Notes: generated by a model not told the origin, from the sequence alone. Shown: positions 10,450-18,700, numbered from the stretch's first letter. The stretch is 64,000 bases of DNA from Sinorhizobium arboris LMG 14919 (GCF_000427465.1 NZ_ATYB01000014.1:2472058-2536057); one strand, 5' to 3'. Numbers and translations: made by a program.

Positions 10450-10483
10450 TTCGCCTCTACCGTACCAACATGTTTGCGCGCCG

Positions 10484-10532
10484 GCTGCATGTTCTCATCT
10501 TAAATCGCCGATTTAAGATGAGAACATGCAGC
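10484..10532. repeat. 49-bp perfect inverted repeat
   Basis: Two 24-base arms (10484-10507 and 10509-10532) are exact reverse complements around a single base at 10508. The outer ends GCTGCATG/CATGCAGC match module 1 of the mosaic repeat at 9044-9089, but the inner stem differs and is perfect. It lies about 35 bp upstream of the lysC start. Confidence 0.95.
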
Positions 10533-10541
10533 AATTCAAAG

Positions 10542-10588
10542 TGCCGCAGCGACCTTGTGCGTCCAAGGAGACGCACGGCGCCGTAGCA
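10542..10588. repeat. Palindromic mosaic repeat, module 2 (copy 2)
   Basis: The outer arms TGCCGCAGCG and the complementary end GGCGCCGTAGCA enclose GTGCGTC...GACGCAC. It directly follows the 49-bp inverted repeat through an AATTCAAAG linker, the same module order as copy 1. Confidence 0.75.
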
Positions 10589-10817
10589 CGACAGGAAAAT
10601 GCTCCCGCCGGCGCCCGACGATCAAAAAGCTTGAGGGAGACTTCTCGGACATCGGCCAGTCACCGCTTCGGGAGCGGAAAGTCGCGGCGTCTCTTAGCGG
10701 ATCAGGGGGCTGCGTGCAATGGGAAGGCTGGGAAGACTTCTCCCCTCACGAAGCACGCTGCCGTCACCGTGAAGGCAACGGCAGGCAGCACATATATCCG
10801 GCGGCGATCGCCTCAGG

Positions 10818-10846
10818 ATTGCAACGACGAGTTTTCAGTGCTATCG
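10818..10846 (+). promoter_or_regulatory. Candidate sigma-70 promoter of leader ORF/ABC-F
   Basis: ATTGCA (10818-10823), 17 bases, then CTATCG (10841-10846) partly matches the rhizobial CTTGAC-N17-CTATAT consensus. Transcription would begin near 10853, just upstream of the leader ORF ribosome-binding site. The match is weak but well placed. Confidence 0.35.
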
Positions 10847-10884
10847 GTTTCAGGCAATTCAACACGAAAGGAGGGCTGCGCGTG

Positions 10885-10953
10885 ATGACATACTTCCGGC
10901 ACCATCGCCAGCGTGGCCCCGTCTCAGCCCTGCAAATGCGTTTGCAGGGCTGA
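10885..10953 (+). CDS. Putative 22-aa leader peptide upstream of ABC-F gene
   Basis: An ATG (alternative GTG at 10882) follows a near-ideal Shine-Dalgarno AAAGGAGGG (10867-10875) by 9 bases. It encodes MTYFRHHRQRG, then PVSALQMRLQG, then TGA. The last nine codons, including the stop, are folded into a perfect 12-bp hairpin. It ends about 160 bp before the ABC-F start. Strong ribosome-binding site, tiny product and terminal hairpin resemble ribosome-sensing leader peptides. No homologue was checked, so both its translation and role are inferred. Confidence 0.5.
   Translation: MTYFRHHRQRGPVSALQMRLQG
10925..10952 (+). promoter_or_regulatory. 12-bp hairpin at the end of the leader ORF
   Basis: CAGCCCTGCAAA (10925-10936) pairs perfectly with TTTGCAGGGCTG (10941-10952) across a TGCG tetraloop. 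It overlaps the last codons and stop of the 22-aa ORF, so a translating ribosome must open it. No T run follows, making an attenuation or mRNA-stability role likelier than simple intrinsic termination. Confidence 0.6.
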
Positions 10954-11116
10954 CCAGAGACATCTCCCATTATCTCTTCCTGGTCTGCCCGGTCGTCATG
11001 CGGCGCTAAACCCAACCGGTTCTGAGCGCATCGCATATCGTCATTCCCCCAGAGCAACAGCCGAACGACGCGCGATGCGTCGGGCTTGAACCGCTCGGGC
11101 AGTCCAGAGAACGACA

Positions 11117-12640
11117 ATGGCATTGATCACCATCAAAAACCTCGGTGTCACCTTGGGTGCACCGCTCTTTTCTCAACTCGACCTTGCTATCTCGCCGGGC
11201 GATCGTATCGGCATCGTCGCCGCCAATGGCAGGGGAAAATCCACCCTGCTGAAATGCATTGCCGGGACGCTTGACGCGACGGCGGGCGACATCAGCCGCT
11301 CGCGAGGCCTGCGCATCGGTTATGTCGAACAGACCGTTCCGCCTGGCCTTTCCGAAATTCCGTTCCATGACGCGCTCGGCCACGCGTTGCCGGACGAACA
11401 GGCCGAAACGGAAGCTTGGCGCATTGACGTCGCGCTGGACTCGCTCGACGTGCCGCCAGCCCTGCGCCAGCTGCCGATCGGAAGGTTGAGCGGCGGCTGG
11501 CAAAGATTGGCACTGCTTGCCCGCGTCTTCGTCACCGATCCGGATGCGCTGCTGCTGGACGAGCCGACGAACCATCTGGATCTTGAAAAGATACTGCGGC
11601 TGGAGACCTGGCTCGCAAGCCTTCCGCGCGAGATGCCCGTGCTGATCGCAAGCCATGACCGGGCGTTTCTCGACGCGACCACGAACCGGACGCTGTTTCT
11701 GCGGGCGGAACAGTCGCGCATGTTTTCGTTGCCCTATTCGCTGGCGCGAAAGGCGCTGGACGAGATCGACGCTTCCGAGGAGCGACGCTACCAGAAGGAT
11801 ATGAAGACGGCGCAGCAGCTTCGCCGCCAGGCCGCAAAGCTCAACAATATCGGCATCAATTCCGGCAGCGATCTTCTGACGGTAAAGACAAAGCAGATAC
11901 GCCAAAGAGCCGAACGGCTGGAGGATGCTGCACGCCCCGCCTTTCAGGAGCGATCGTCCGGCGCGATCCGGCTCGCCCATCGAGGTACGCATGCCAAGGT
12001 TCTGATCACGCTCGACAATACCACGGTCGAAACTCCGCAAGGCGGCCTGCTGTTCAGAACGGGCAAGCAGTGGATCTGTCAGGGTGATCGGATCGTTCTC
12101 CTCGGCCGAAACGGTGCGGGCAAATCGCAGCTCGTCAATTTGATCAGAACGGCGATTGCAGAGCCGGAAAAGTCAGCCGCGGCGATCAAAGCGACACCAT
12201 CACTAGCGCTGGGCTATAGCGATCAGACACTTGCCCAGCTCGCGGAGAATGAGACACCGCTTGCGACGATAATCCGGCGCTTCGAGGTAGGCGATCAACG
12301 CGCCCGCTCCCTGCTTGCCGGGGCCGGCTTCGGGATCGAACTGCAGGCTCGCCCGGTCGGAGTTCTCTCGGGCGGGCAGAAGTCCCGATTGGCCATGCTC
12401 GTGTTGAGGCTCACCAATCCGAACTTCTATCTGCTCGACGAACCGACCAACCATCTCGATATCGAGGGCCAGGAGGCATTGGAATCGGAGTTGACGGCTC
12501 AGCAGACGAGTTGCCTCCTGGTGTCGCACGACCGGAGTTTCGTGCGCGCAGTCGGCAACCGCTTCTGGTTGATCGAGAACCGGCGCTTGCTGGAGGTCGA
12601 TGACCCCGAGGCCTTTTTTTCGTCGGCATCCGAACGGTAG
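11117..12640 (+). CDS. ABC-F family ATP-binding protein
   Basis: 507 aa with two tandem ABC ATPase domains and no membrane segment, the ABC-F layout. Domain 1: Walker A AANGRGKST (about 36-44), signature LSGGW, Walker B LLLDEPTNHLD. The charged interdomain linker (about 215-290, ERRYQKDMKTAQQLRRQ) probes the ribosomal exit site in this family. Domain 2: Walker A GRNGAGKSQ, signature LSGGQ, second DEPTNHLD. Family members rescue stalled ribosomes or protect them from antibiotics. The first Walker A has Ala for the leading Gly, and the second has Gln for Thr after GKS. The leader ORF upstream suggests translation-sensitive control. Subfamily not resolved. Confidence 0.88.
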   Translation: MALITIKNLGVTLGAPLFSQLDLAISPGDRIGIVAANGRGKSTLLKCIAGTLDATAGDISRSRGLRIGYVEQTVPPGLSEIPFHDALGHALPDEQAETEAWRIDVALDSLDVPPALRQLPIGRLSGGWQRLALLARVFVTDPDALLLDEPTNHLDLEKILRLETWLASLPREMPVLIASHDRAFLDATTNRTLFLRAEQSRMFSLPYSLARKALDEIDASEERRYQKDMKTAQQLRRQAAKLNNIGINSGSDLLTVKTKQIRQRAERLEDAARPAFQERSSGAIRLAHRGTHAKVLITLDNTTVETPQGGLLFRTGKQWICQGDRIVLLGRNGAGKSQLVNLIRTAIAEPEKSAAAIKATPSLALGYSDQTLAQLAENETPLATIIRRFEVGDQRARSLLAGAGFGIELQARPVGVLSGGQKSRLAMLVLRLTNPNFYLLDEPTNHLDIEGQEALESELTAQQTSCLLVSHDRSFVRAVGNRFWLIENRRLLEVDDPEAFFSSASER

Positions 12641-12761
12641 CCCTCGGGGGTGCGAGCCCTTACGGTCGCCACCAGCATAATACTGCTTGCAAAATACAAC
12701 CAGTTTGCCATTCTATCACTCTGAGGGGCGAGAGGCCGCCCTGCAAACGGGAGGAAGGACA

Positions 12762-13307
12762 ATGCGGAGAGTCATCATGTGGGATATGGTCAGCGTCGAT
12801 GGTTTCTTCGAAGCGCCTGAACATGACATCGGCTGGTTCGTTTTCGACGACGAGCTCGACGCCTATATCCGCGAGACGCAGTTCGAAGCCGGCACATTGC
12901 TTTTCGGCCGCACCACCTACGAACTCATGGCCGCCTATTGGCCATCGGCCCGGGATCACATCGCCGCTTTCATGAACGGCGTTGAGAAATACGTCTTCTC
13001 CCGGACACTCAAGGGCGCCGACTGGAACAACACGACAGTCGTTTCCGGCGATGCCGCCGCCGAGGTCAAGCGCCTGAAAGAACGTGAAGGCGGCGCGATC
13101 TTCATCTTCGGCAGCGCCGATTTCGTCTCGACGCTGATCGCGCATGGGCTCGTCGACGAATACCGTCTCGGCATCAACCCGGTGCTGCTCGGCAAGGGCA
13201 CGCCCCTCTTTCAGAACGTTCCCGAGCGGACGAAGCTTGAGTTGACTCACGTCCGCCCCCTGAAGTCCGGCGTCGTCATCCTGCATTACCGGCCGGAAGC
13301 GGCGTGA
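12762..13307 (+). CDS. Dihydrofolate reductase family protein (RibD C-terminal-like)
   Basis: 181 aa from the ATG at 12762, preceded by GAGGAAGGA. It begins [19 protein letters not shown], the start typical of the YyaP/YwjB-like RibD_C group, and has the [14 protein letters not shown] block and a C-terminal [10 protein letters not shown]. Such proteins bind NADPH on a DHFR fold but their substrates are usually unknown; they are not housekeeping FolA. It stands alone between the ABC-F gene and ubiG. Confidence 0.85.
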   Translation: MRRVIMWDMVSVDGFFEAPEHDIGWFVFDDELDAYIRETQFEAGTLLFGRTTYELMAAYWPSARDHIAAFMNGVEKYVFSRTLKGADWNNTTVVSGDAAAEVKRLKEREGGAIFIFGSADFVSTLIAHGLVDEYRLGINPVLLGKGTPLFQNVPERTKLELTHVRPLKSGVVILHYRPEAA

Positions 13308-13369
13308 GGCGAGCCTCGGGCCCTTGACATCCCCCTTCGATCGTCCGACTTCAGCATCGGAAAGAAGAG

Positions 13370-13414
13370 CTACAGCGACCTTTGCGCGCCTGATCAGGAC
13401 GCGCGGCGCTGAAG
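13370..13414. repeat. Palindromic mosaic repeat, module 2 (copy 3)
   Basis: CTACAGCGACC ... GGCGCTGAAG flank GCGCGCCTGATCAGGACGCGC. It lies just 20 bp before the ubiG start, so any hairpin would fall in the ubiG 5' UTR. Confidence 0.75.
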
Positions 13415-13434
13415 GACGACGCAAGGAGGCTCTG

Positions 13435-14181
13435 ATGAGCGAGACGGCGCGCACGACGATCGACCAGAGCGAGGTGGACCGCTTTTCGGCCATGGCGGCC
13501 GAATGGTGGGATCCCACCGGCAAGTTCCGCCCGCTTCACAAATTCAATCCCGTCCGCCTAACCTACATCCGCGACAAGGCCTCGGAACATTTCGGGCGCG
13601 ATCCGAGAAGCCGGCATCCGCTTGAAGGTCTGCGGGTCCTCGACATCGGCTGCGGCGGCGGACTCCTTTCCGAGCCGATGGCCCGGATGGGCGCAGACGT
13701 CGTCGGGGCCGACGCCTCGGAAAAAAATATTGGCATCGCCAGGACGCATGCGGCCGGCAGCGGCGTCAGCGTCGACTATCGCGCCGTCACGGCGGAAGCC
13801 CTCGCCGAAGCCGGCGAGAGCTTCGATATCGTTTTGAACATGGAAGTCGTCGAGCATGTCGCGGACGTCGAATTCTTCATGACGACCTGCGCCCATATGG
13901 TGCGGCCGGGCGGTCTGATGTTCGTCGCAACCATCAACCGCACGCTGAAAGCGGCGGCGCTCGCGATCTTCGCCGCTGAGAACGTGCTGCGCTGGCTGCC
14001 GCGCGGAACCCACCAATACGAAAAACTGGTGCGGCCGGAGGAGCTGGAAAAGCCGCTGATTGCCAGCGGCATGGAAATCGCCGACCGCACCGGCGTCTTC
14101 TTCAATCCACTCGCGAACCAGTGGAACCTGTCGAGGGATATGGACGTCAACTACATGATCGTGGCCAAGCGGCCGATCTGA
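13435..14181 (+). CDS. ubiG: Bifunctional ubiquinone O-methyltransferase UbiG
   Basis: 248 aa from the ATG at 13435, which follows CAAGGAGG; the longer frame upstream runs through a palindromic repeat and is rejected. It carries SAM motif [20 protein letters not shown] (about 65-83), the UbiG-type N-terminus [21 protein letters not shown], and [13 protein letters not shown]. Known function: both O-methylation steps of ubiquinone synthesis at the inner membrane surface. The C-terminal [12 protein letters not shown] stretch is typical. It is convergent with the DUF1178 gene. Confidence 0.95.
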   Translation: MSETARTTIDQSEVDRFSAMAAEWWDPTGKFRPLHKFNPVRLTYIRDKASEHFGRDPRSRHPLEGLRVLDIGCGGGLLSEPMARMGADVVGADASEKNIGIARTHAAGSGVSVDYRAVTAEALAEAGESFDIVLNMEVVEHVADVEFFMTTCAHMVRPGGLMFVATINRTLKAAALAIFAAENVLRWLPRGTHQYEKLVRPEELEKPLIASGMEIADRTGVFFNPLANQWNLSRDMDVNYMIVAKRPI

Positions 14182-14198
14182 GCCGTGTCAGGATGTCG

Positions 14199-14627
14199 TC
14201 AGTTCGCGTCGTCCGGCAGCACCGGCAGCGGCGCGATCTCGATTCCTTCTTCAATAAGAGCAATTGCCTCTTCCGCGGTCGCCTTGCCGATCAGCCCGCG
14301 CTGCTCGGCCTCGCCGTAATGAATCTTGCGCGCCTCGTCGGGGAAGTGCTCGCCGACGTCTTCCGCATTCTCGCGGATCGATTTCACCAGTTCCTTGAGC
14401 TTGGCGATCGTTTCCTTCTGCGCCTGATCGATTACCAGCTCACGGCGGGCTTCCTTCTTGCGCGCGGTGGAAACGGCAGGCGCCATCAATTGCTTGCTGA
14501 CGGAATCGGAGCCGCAGGTGGGACAGGTGACCAGTCGGCGAGCGACCTGTCCGTCGAAATCGTCGCTCGACGAGAACCAGCCTTCGAAGGCGTGGCCATT
14601 GTCACAGGCAAGAGTGTAGTGGATCAA
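14199..14627 (-). CDS. DUF1178 family protein
   Basis: 142 aa. The N-terminus MIHYTLACDNGHAFEGWF and CPTCGSD contain Cys residues in an apparent zinc-ribbon-like arrangement, followed by KQLMAPAVST and a helical Lys/Glu-rich region ending in an acidic tail. This is the standard DUF1178 layout in alphaproteobacteria. Its start overlaps the nitrilase stop by 4 bp (ATGA), so the two are translationally coupled. Function unknown. Confidence 0.88.
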   Translation of the reverse strand: MIHYTLACDNGHAFEGWFSSSDDFDGQVARRLVTCPTCGSDSVSKQLMAPAVSTARKKEARRELVIDQAQKETIAKLKELVKSIRENAEDVGEHFPDEARKIHYGEAEQRGLIGKATAEEAIALIEEGIEIAPLPVLPDDAN

Positions 14628-15481
14628 GCTGCAGCGCCTCCTTTTCCGGCAAGAACCACCTCGTCCAATAGAAAGCTCCGCGCGTTTCTGAGGTTGGGGA
14701 TCCTGGCACGCGCCGCGTGCACCGCCGCCACATCGATCTCGGCGATTATGAGCTCTTCGCCGGCAGGGCCGGCTTCCGCCAATACCCTGCCCCAGGGGTC
14801 GATGATCATCGAGTGACCGAAGGTTTCGCGGCCGTCCTCATGCGTGCCCGCTTGCGCGGCGGCAATAACGAAGAGCCCGTTCTCGATGGCGCGGGCGCGC
14901 AACAGTATCTCCCAATGCGCTTCGCCGGTCTGACGCGTGAATGCCGCCGGTACCGACATGATCTCGGCTCCGGCAACGGCCTGCTGTCGAAACAGCTCGG
15001 GAAAGCGGACATCGTAACAAATCGAAAAACCGAGCCTGCCGAACGGAAGCTCGGCGATACGGGCAGTCGTGCCCGGATGATAGGCGGCGCTCTCGCGCCA
15101 GCTTTCGCCATTCTCCAGATCGACGTCGAACATGTGTATCTTGTCGTAGTCGCATATCTTCGCGCCGTCGGGTCCGAACAGGAGTCCGCGATTGGCAATC
15201 TTGCCGTCCGCGCGCGCGATCGGCGTCGAGCCGACATGCAGATAGATGCCGAGCTCGCCGGCAAGGCGGGACGCCTCGCGAACGACGCCGTCGCTCTCCT
15301 CGTCCGCCAACACCGACCGCAAGCCCGTCCGGTCACGCTGGACCGCTCCAGTCATCTCCGGCGTCTGGATATAGGTCGCGCCCAGAGCAGCCGCTTCACG
15401 CACCAGCTTCGCCATCGTCTCCGCATTTCTTGCGGGGTCTACACCGGAGCACATCTGGACGGCGGCGGCCTTGAACGTCAT
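14624..15481 (-). CDS. Carbon-nitrogen hydrolase (nitrilase superfamily)
   Basis: 285 aa from the ATG at 15481 (MTFKAAAVQMCSG); a longer frame to 15655 lacks family sequence. The Glu-Lys-Cys catalytic triad is visible: E in TPEMTGAV, K in CDYDKIHMFDVDL, C in FSICYDVRFPELFR. This pattern is the Nit1/Nit2-like branch that deaminates glutathione or alpha-keto acid amides. It lies between grxC and the DUF1178 gene in a minus-strand run that starts at comF, which fits a thiol/glutathione repair theme, though exact substrate is inference. Confidence 0.9.
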   Translation of the reverse strand: MTFKAAAVQMCSGVDPARNAETMAKLVREAAALGATYIQTPEMTGAVQRDRTGLRSVLADEESDGVVREASRLAGELGIYLHVGSTPIARADGKIANRGLLFGPDGAKICDYDKIHMFDVDLENGESWRESAAYHPGTTARIAELPFGRLGFSICYDVRFPELFRQQAVAGAEIMSVPAAFTRQTGEAHWEILLRARAIENGLFVIAAAQAGTHEDGRETFGHSMIIDPWGRVLAEAGPAGEELIIAEIDVAAVHAARARIPNLRNARSFLLDEVVLAGKGGAAA

Positions 15482-15599
15482 TGCTCTCTCTCTTCCAACC
15501 GGAGTTTCTGGATCAGAACAATCCAGCATTACTCCATTCATCTCTGTTCGGATGGGCAGGCCAGCCTTGGCCGAGCGCCCGCGCGTCTTCATTCCCGCT

Positions 15600-15857
15600 T
15601 CAGGCCGCGAGCATATCGTCGAGCTTGCCGGCGCGATCGAGCGCATGCAGGTCATCGCAACCGCCGACAGGAACGCCGTTGATGATGATTTGCGGGAAGG
15701 TCCTTCCGCCCCTGGATTTTTCGATCATCTCCTGGCGCAGTTCGGGGGCATAGGTGGCGTCATACTCCGTGAAGCCGATGCCTTTGCTTTCCAGAAGCTT
15801 CTTCGCCCTCGTGCAATAGCCACAGAACTGGCGCGTATAGATGACAACCGAGGCCAT
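15600..15857 (-). CDS. grxC: Glutaredoxin 3
   Basis: 85 aa from the ATG at 15857 (MASVVIYTRQFCGYC). The dithiol active site CGYC is at residues 12-15 and the glutathione-binding GGCDD near 65-69. Standard size for monomeric bacterial Grx3. It reduces protein and low-molecular disulfides with glutathione in the cytoplasm. It sits about 50 bp downstream of comF and about 120 bp upstream of the nitrilase gene. Confidence 0.95.
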   Translation of the reverse strand: MASVVIYTRQFCGYCTRAKKLLESKGIGFTEYDATYAPELRQEMIEKSRGGRTFPQIIINGVPVGGCDDLHALDRAGKLDDMLAA

Positions 15858-15905
15858 AGTCTCCAACTGCTCCTTCACCGGCATCGAGCCGGACATTCTT
15901 TTTTG

Positions 15906-16682
15906 TCATATAGGACCGGACATGGCCCTTGCAAAGGTCAAAACCGTGACATCTCCGGCCCCCGCACGCTTCAGGGCCCTGGTTGCGGCAGAGACGGTCG
16001 CTCCCGTCGTATAGACATCGTCGACGAGAACGACTCGCTTGCCCGCGAGCTCTCCCTTGACGCTTTCGGGTACTGCAAAGGCACCGCGGACATTCTCCTC
16101 GCGCGCCCTCGCGCCAAGGCCGACCTGCCGGCTCGTGCGTCTGGTCCTGCGGAGGACATCCGGCCGATAGGCTCTTGCGGAGCGTCCGGCGATGACGCGC
16201 GCCAGTTCCGCGGCCTGATTGAACTTGCGCCTCCACAGGCGGAGCGCATGGAGCGGTACCGGCACGATCATGTCCGCCGCCGCCACGGCACCTTCGCCGG
16301 CGCGGATCATCCACTCGGCCATCATGGGCGCAAGATCGGTCCGGTCGCCGTATTTCAGGCCATGCACGAGATCACGGACGATGCCCTCATGAATGGCTAC
16401 GGAACGCAGCCTGTCGAAGACCGGAGGATTGGCGATGGCCTCGGGCGAAACCGCACCCTCACCCGGATCGTATGCGAAGGGCATGCCCAGGACCTCGCAA
16501 TAGGGCCGTTCGATGAGCGGCATGCCCGCCCAGCAGGAAGCGCAGACGGCATGCGCATATCCGGTCAGCCGGCCGCATCCCGAACATACGGGCGGAAAGA
16601 CGAGATCGACCGTCTGGAACGCAATCCGGCGGATGATGCCCGCCCAATCCCTCGTCCAGCTTTCCTGCCCGTCCCGATTCAT
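15906..16682 (-). CDS. comF: ComF family phosphoribosyltransferase-like protein
   Basis: 258 aa. The N-terminus has a zinc-finger-type Cys pattern (VCSGCGRLTGYAHAVCASCW, C at about 36-56), followed by a PRTase fold with the PRPP loop VVLVDDVYTTGAT near 205. ComF/GntX proteins assist DNA uptake or use in competent bacteria; enzymatic activity is not established. It leads a minus-strand run comF, grxC, nitrilase, DUF1178. Confidence 0.9.
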   Translation of the reverse strand: MNRDGQESWTRDWAGIIRRIAFQTVDLVFPPVCSGCGRLTGYAHAVCASCWAGMPLIERPYCEVLGMPFAYDPGEGAVSPEAIANPPVFDRLRSVAIHEGIVRDLVHGLKYGDRTDLAPMMAEWMIRAGEGAVAAADMIVPVPLHALRLWRRKFNQAAELARVIAGRSARAYRPDVLRRTRRTSRQVGLGARAREENVRGAFAVPESVKGELAGKRVVLVDDVYTTGATVSAATRALKRAGAGDVTVLTFARAMSGPI

Positions 16683-16861
16683 GCGGATGACTTAATTCGT
16701 ATTGCTGCCCGTCTTGTAAGACCCTAGGGCCTTTCAGTCTGTCATTGAAAGACCGAAACGCTTTAACCTCGAGACCACGCACTTCCGACGGAAAACGTTA
16801 CACTGTTTCCTGGGAGTGCTCTAACTGATCAGAAGACAGAAGGTGCGGCAAGTTCTAAAAG

Positions 16862-16906
16862 CGCTGCAGCGGCCTTGCGGTCTGGTAGGACGCGCGGCGC
16901 TGTACG
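16862..16906. repeat. Palindromic mosaic repeat, module 2 (copy 4)
   Basis: CGCTGCAGCGGCC ... GGCGCTGTACG with a GACGCGC core. It sits about 35 bp upstream of the methyltransferase start, in the same orientation class as the other copies. Confidence 0.7.
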
Positions 16907-16940
16907 TTTTCTCTCGCACCCGTATTTCGGAGAGACCATC

Positions 16941-17840
16941 GTGGAAATCATCTTTGACCAGAGCCTCGTCGAGGCGCGCCGCCGACGCGCACTGCGCCAG
17001 GGCGACGAGAAGGCGGGCTTCCTTCTCGACATCGTCGCACAGGAGCTGGCCGAGCGGGTGAGCGTTGTCGAACGGCAGTTCGATAAGGCCATGGAGTTGC
17101 ATGGTTATACCGGAGCTGCCGCGCGCAGCCTTTCCGCGACCGGCAAGGTCGGCACGATCGAGCGTGTGGAAACGGACAGCGCCTTTGGTTTGGCGGGCGA
17201 ACCGGTGACGGAGGCGCCGCTGGAGCATATCCCGGCTGAACCGGCGTCGCTTAATCTCCTTGTGTCGCCGCTGTCGCTTCATCTCACCAATGATACGCCC
17301 GGCGTCTTCATCCAGGCGCGCCGCGTGCTGAAGCCCGACGGGCTGTTCCTTGCCGCAATCCCCGGCGCCGGCACGCTGCAGGAACTGCGCGAGGCGCTCC
17401 TCTCCGCCGAAGCGGAGCTGACCGGCGGGGCGAGCCCCAGGGTGATCCCGTTTGCCGACGTGCGCGAAATGGGCGCGCTTCTTCAGCGGGCAGGCTTTGC
17501 CCTGCCGGTGGCCGATGCCGAGACATACACCGTGCGCTACGATTCGCTGTTCGGTCTCATCCGGGACCTGCGAGCAATGGGGATGACGAACCCGCTCGCC
17601 ACCCGCAACCGCAGGCCAATGCCCCGGCGCTTCTTTCTCAGGGCGGCAGAAATCTACGCGCAGCGTTTTTCCGACCCGGACGGCCGCATACGCGCCACCT
17701 TCTCGATCATTTATCTTTCGGGCTGGGCACCGCATGAGAGCCAGCAGAAGCCGCTCAAACCCGGTTCGGCGAAGCAGAGATTGTCCGATGCGCTTGGGGC
17801 GAAGGAGCACAAGCTCGAGGATGGCGAAGGCGAGCCGTGA
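16941..17840 (+). CDS. SAM-dependent methyltransferase (BioC/NDUFAF5-like)
   Basis: 299 aa from a GTG at 16941 (reads as MEIIFDQSLVEARRRRAL); the upstream extension overlaps a repeat. The N-terminal RRRRALRQGDEKAGFLLDIVAQELAERV is typical of the alphaproteobacterial branch related to mitochondrial complex I assembly factor NDUFAF5. The glycine-rich SAM motif is weak (YTGAAARSLS); downstream motifs include LNLLVSPLSLHLTNDTPGVF and RVLKPDGLFLAAIPG. Target unknown; an NDUFAF5-like arginine hydroxylation/methylation role is only an analogy. Confidence 0.82.
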   Translation: MEIIFDQSLVEARRRRALRQGDEKAGFLLDIVAQELAERVSVVERQFDKAMELHGYTGAAARSLSATGKVGTIERVETDSAFGLAGEPVTEAPLEHIPAEPASLNLLVSPLSLHLTNDTPGVFIQARRVLKPDGLFLAAIPGAGTLQELREALLSAEAELTGGASPRVIPFADVREMGALLQRAGFALPVADAETYTVRYDSLFGLIRDLRAMGMTNPLATRNRRPMPRRFFLRAAEIYAQRFSDPDGRIRATFSIIYLSGWAPHESQQKPLKPGSAKQRLSDALGAKEHKLEDGEGEP

Positions 17841-17849
17841 TCCGCGCTG

Positions 17850-18023
17850 TTAAACCCAGGCGTCCTCGAGCGTCTCGGTGATGAAGGTGAGCATGTCGAG
17901 CAGTGCGCCGGAGAAATTCTGCAGGCCTATCAGAAGCCCGACCGAGATCAGCGCGGCGAGGAGGCCGTATTCCACGGCAGTCGCGCCGTCGGGGTCTCTG
18001 AGCAGGCGTCTCAGCGTTTCCAT
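17850..18023 (-). CDS. Flp family type IVb pilin
   Basis: 57 aa, METLRRLLRDPDGATAVEYG then LLAALISVGLLIGLQNFSG and an acidic end. The prepilin motif DG|ATAVEYG has the conserved Glu at +5 and is followed by a hydrophobic helix: the classic Flp/Tad pilin. The ATG at 18023 follows CTGGAGGACC, a good ribosome-binding site. Cleavage by a CpaA/TadV peptidase would leave about 44 aa. No cpa/tad assembly genes are in the window, so this is an orphan pilin gene. It follows the membrane-protein gene at 18121-18441 by about 100 bp. Confidence 0.88.
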   Translation of the reverse strand: METLRRLLRDPDGATAVEYGLLAALISVGLLIGLQNFSGALLDMLTFITETLEDAWV

Positions 18024-18120
18024 TGGTCCTCCAGCCGCTTAATGGCAAACCAGGCATCGCTGCGCCATAGACCCAGCACGAAGCGGTACGCGCCGCTGTT
18101 TCTCCGCCGTTCCTCTGCGA

Positions 18121-18441
18121 TCAGCATCCACTCCTGCTGCCATCGGCATCGATGATGCAGACCGCACCGGGCATCTCCTGAAGCACGCTGCGCCGAACGG
18201 TATAGCGCTTGGCCGTACCGACCGAGGGTATGGAGCCGGTCGAGATGGTGTCGTAGTCGACCGGCGTGTTCGCAAGCATCCGCTTGTCGCTCTTGGACGA
18301 CAGCATCGGCGTAAGAATGAGCGTCAGTGCGATTACCGCCGTGCCGAACAGCAGCGATAGATTGAGTACGCCTGTCCGGCGGGACTGGCTCGTCACCAGA
18401 TCCTTGTCCTGAACCGTCCTCCAGAAATCCTCGTCCACCAT
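18121..18441 (-). CDS. Small single-pass membrane protein, unknown function
   Basis: 106 aa from the ATG at 18441 (MVDEDFWRTVQDKDLV). One membrane helix (LNLSLLFGTAVIALTLILTP, about 28-47) separates a charged N-terminus from a roughly 60-residue C-terminal part with DYDTISTGSIPSVG and a terminal GAVCIIDADGSRSGC holding two Cys. I do not recognise a named family. It lies between mutT and the Flp pilin on the same strand, and might belong with the pilin. The alternative start at 18618 gives an unconvincing extension. Confidence 0.65.
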   Translation of the reverse strand: MVDEDFWRTVQDKDLVTSQSRRTGVLNLSLLFGTAVIALTLILTPMLSSKSDKRMLANTPVDYDTISTGSIPSVGTAKRYTVRRSVLQEMPGAVCIIDADGSRSGC

Positions 18442-18700
18442 TCCAGCCTCATGAAACACGAAGAGCGGCGGGCGAAGCACCCTTCCCAAAGCCTCGTCCT
18501 GACCACACCTGCCCGAAAACGGCACCGTCCGTATGAGAGGCGCCGAAACTGATAGTCCGATCTTCCCAGAGGGTGATAAACTTTCGATTAATAAATTTCC
18601 GAATTTGAGGGAATGCACCGCTACGCGAGGCTTCCGACGCCTGTGCCGGAGCGCTTCCAGGAAAGGTGTCCAAGGGTTCTCCGCCCGGAAGGGCGCAGCG

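Larger units (their letters stand above)
10450..10881. other. Repeat-rich spacer upstream of lysC
   Basis: About 430 bp with no supported protein gene. It holds the 49-bp perfect inverted repeat (10484-10532), a second palindromic module (10542-10588), and a candidate promoter at 10818-10846 for the leader ORF and ABC-F gene. The 132-aa ORF through here lacks a ribosome-binding site and shows no family resemblance, except that its last codons are the leader ORF described separately. Confidence 0.5.

Noticed and set aside
10555..10953. 132-aa ORF through the lysC spacer
   Set aside because: It begins inside a palindromic repeat without a ribosome-binding site; only its last 23 codons, with their own strong ribosome-binding site, are kept as a leader ORF.
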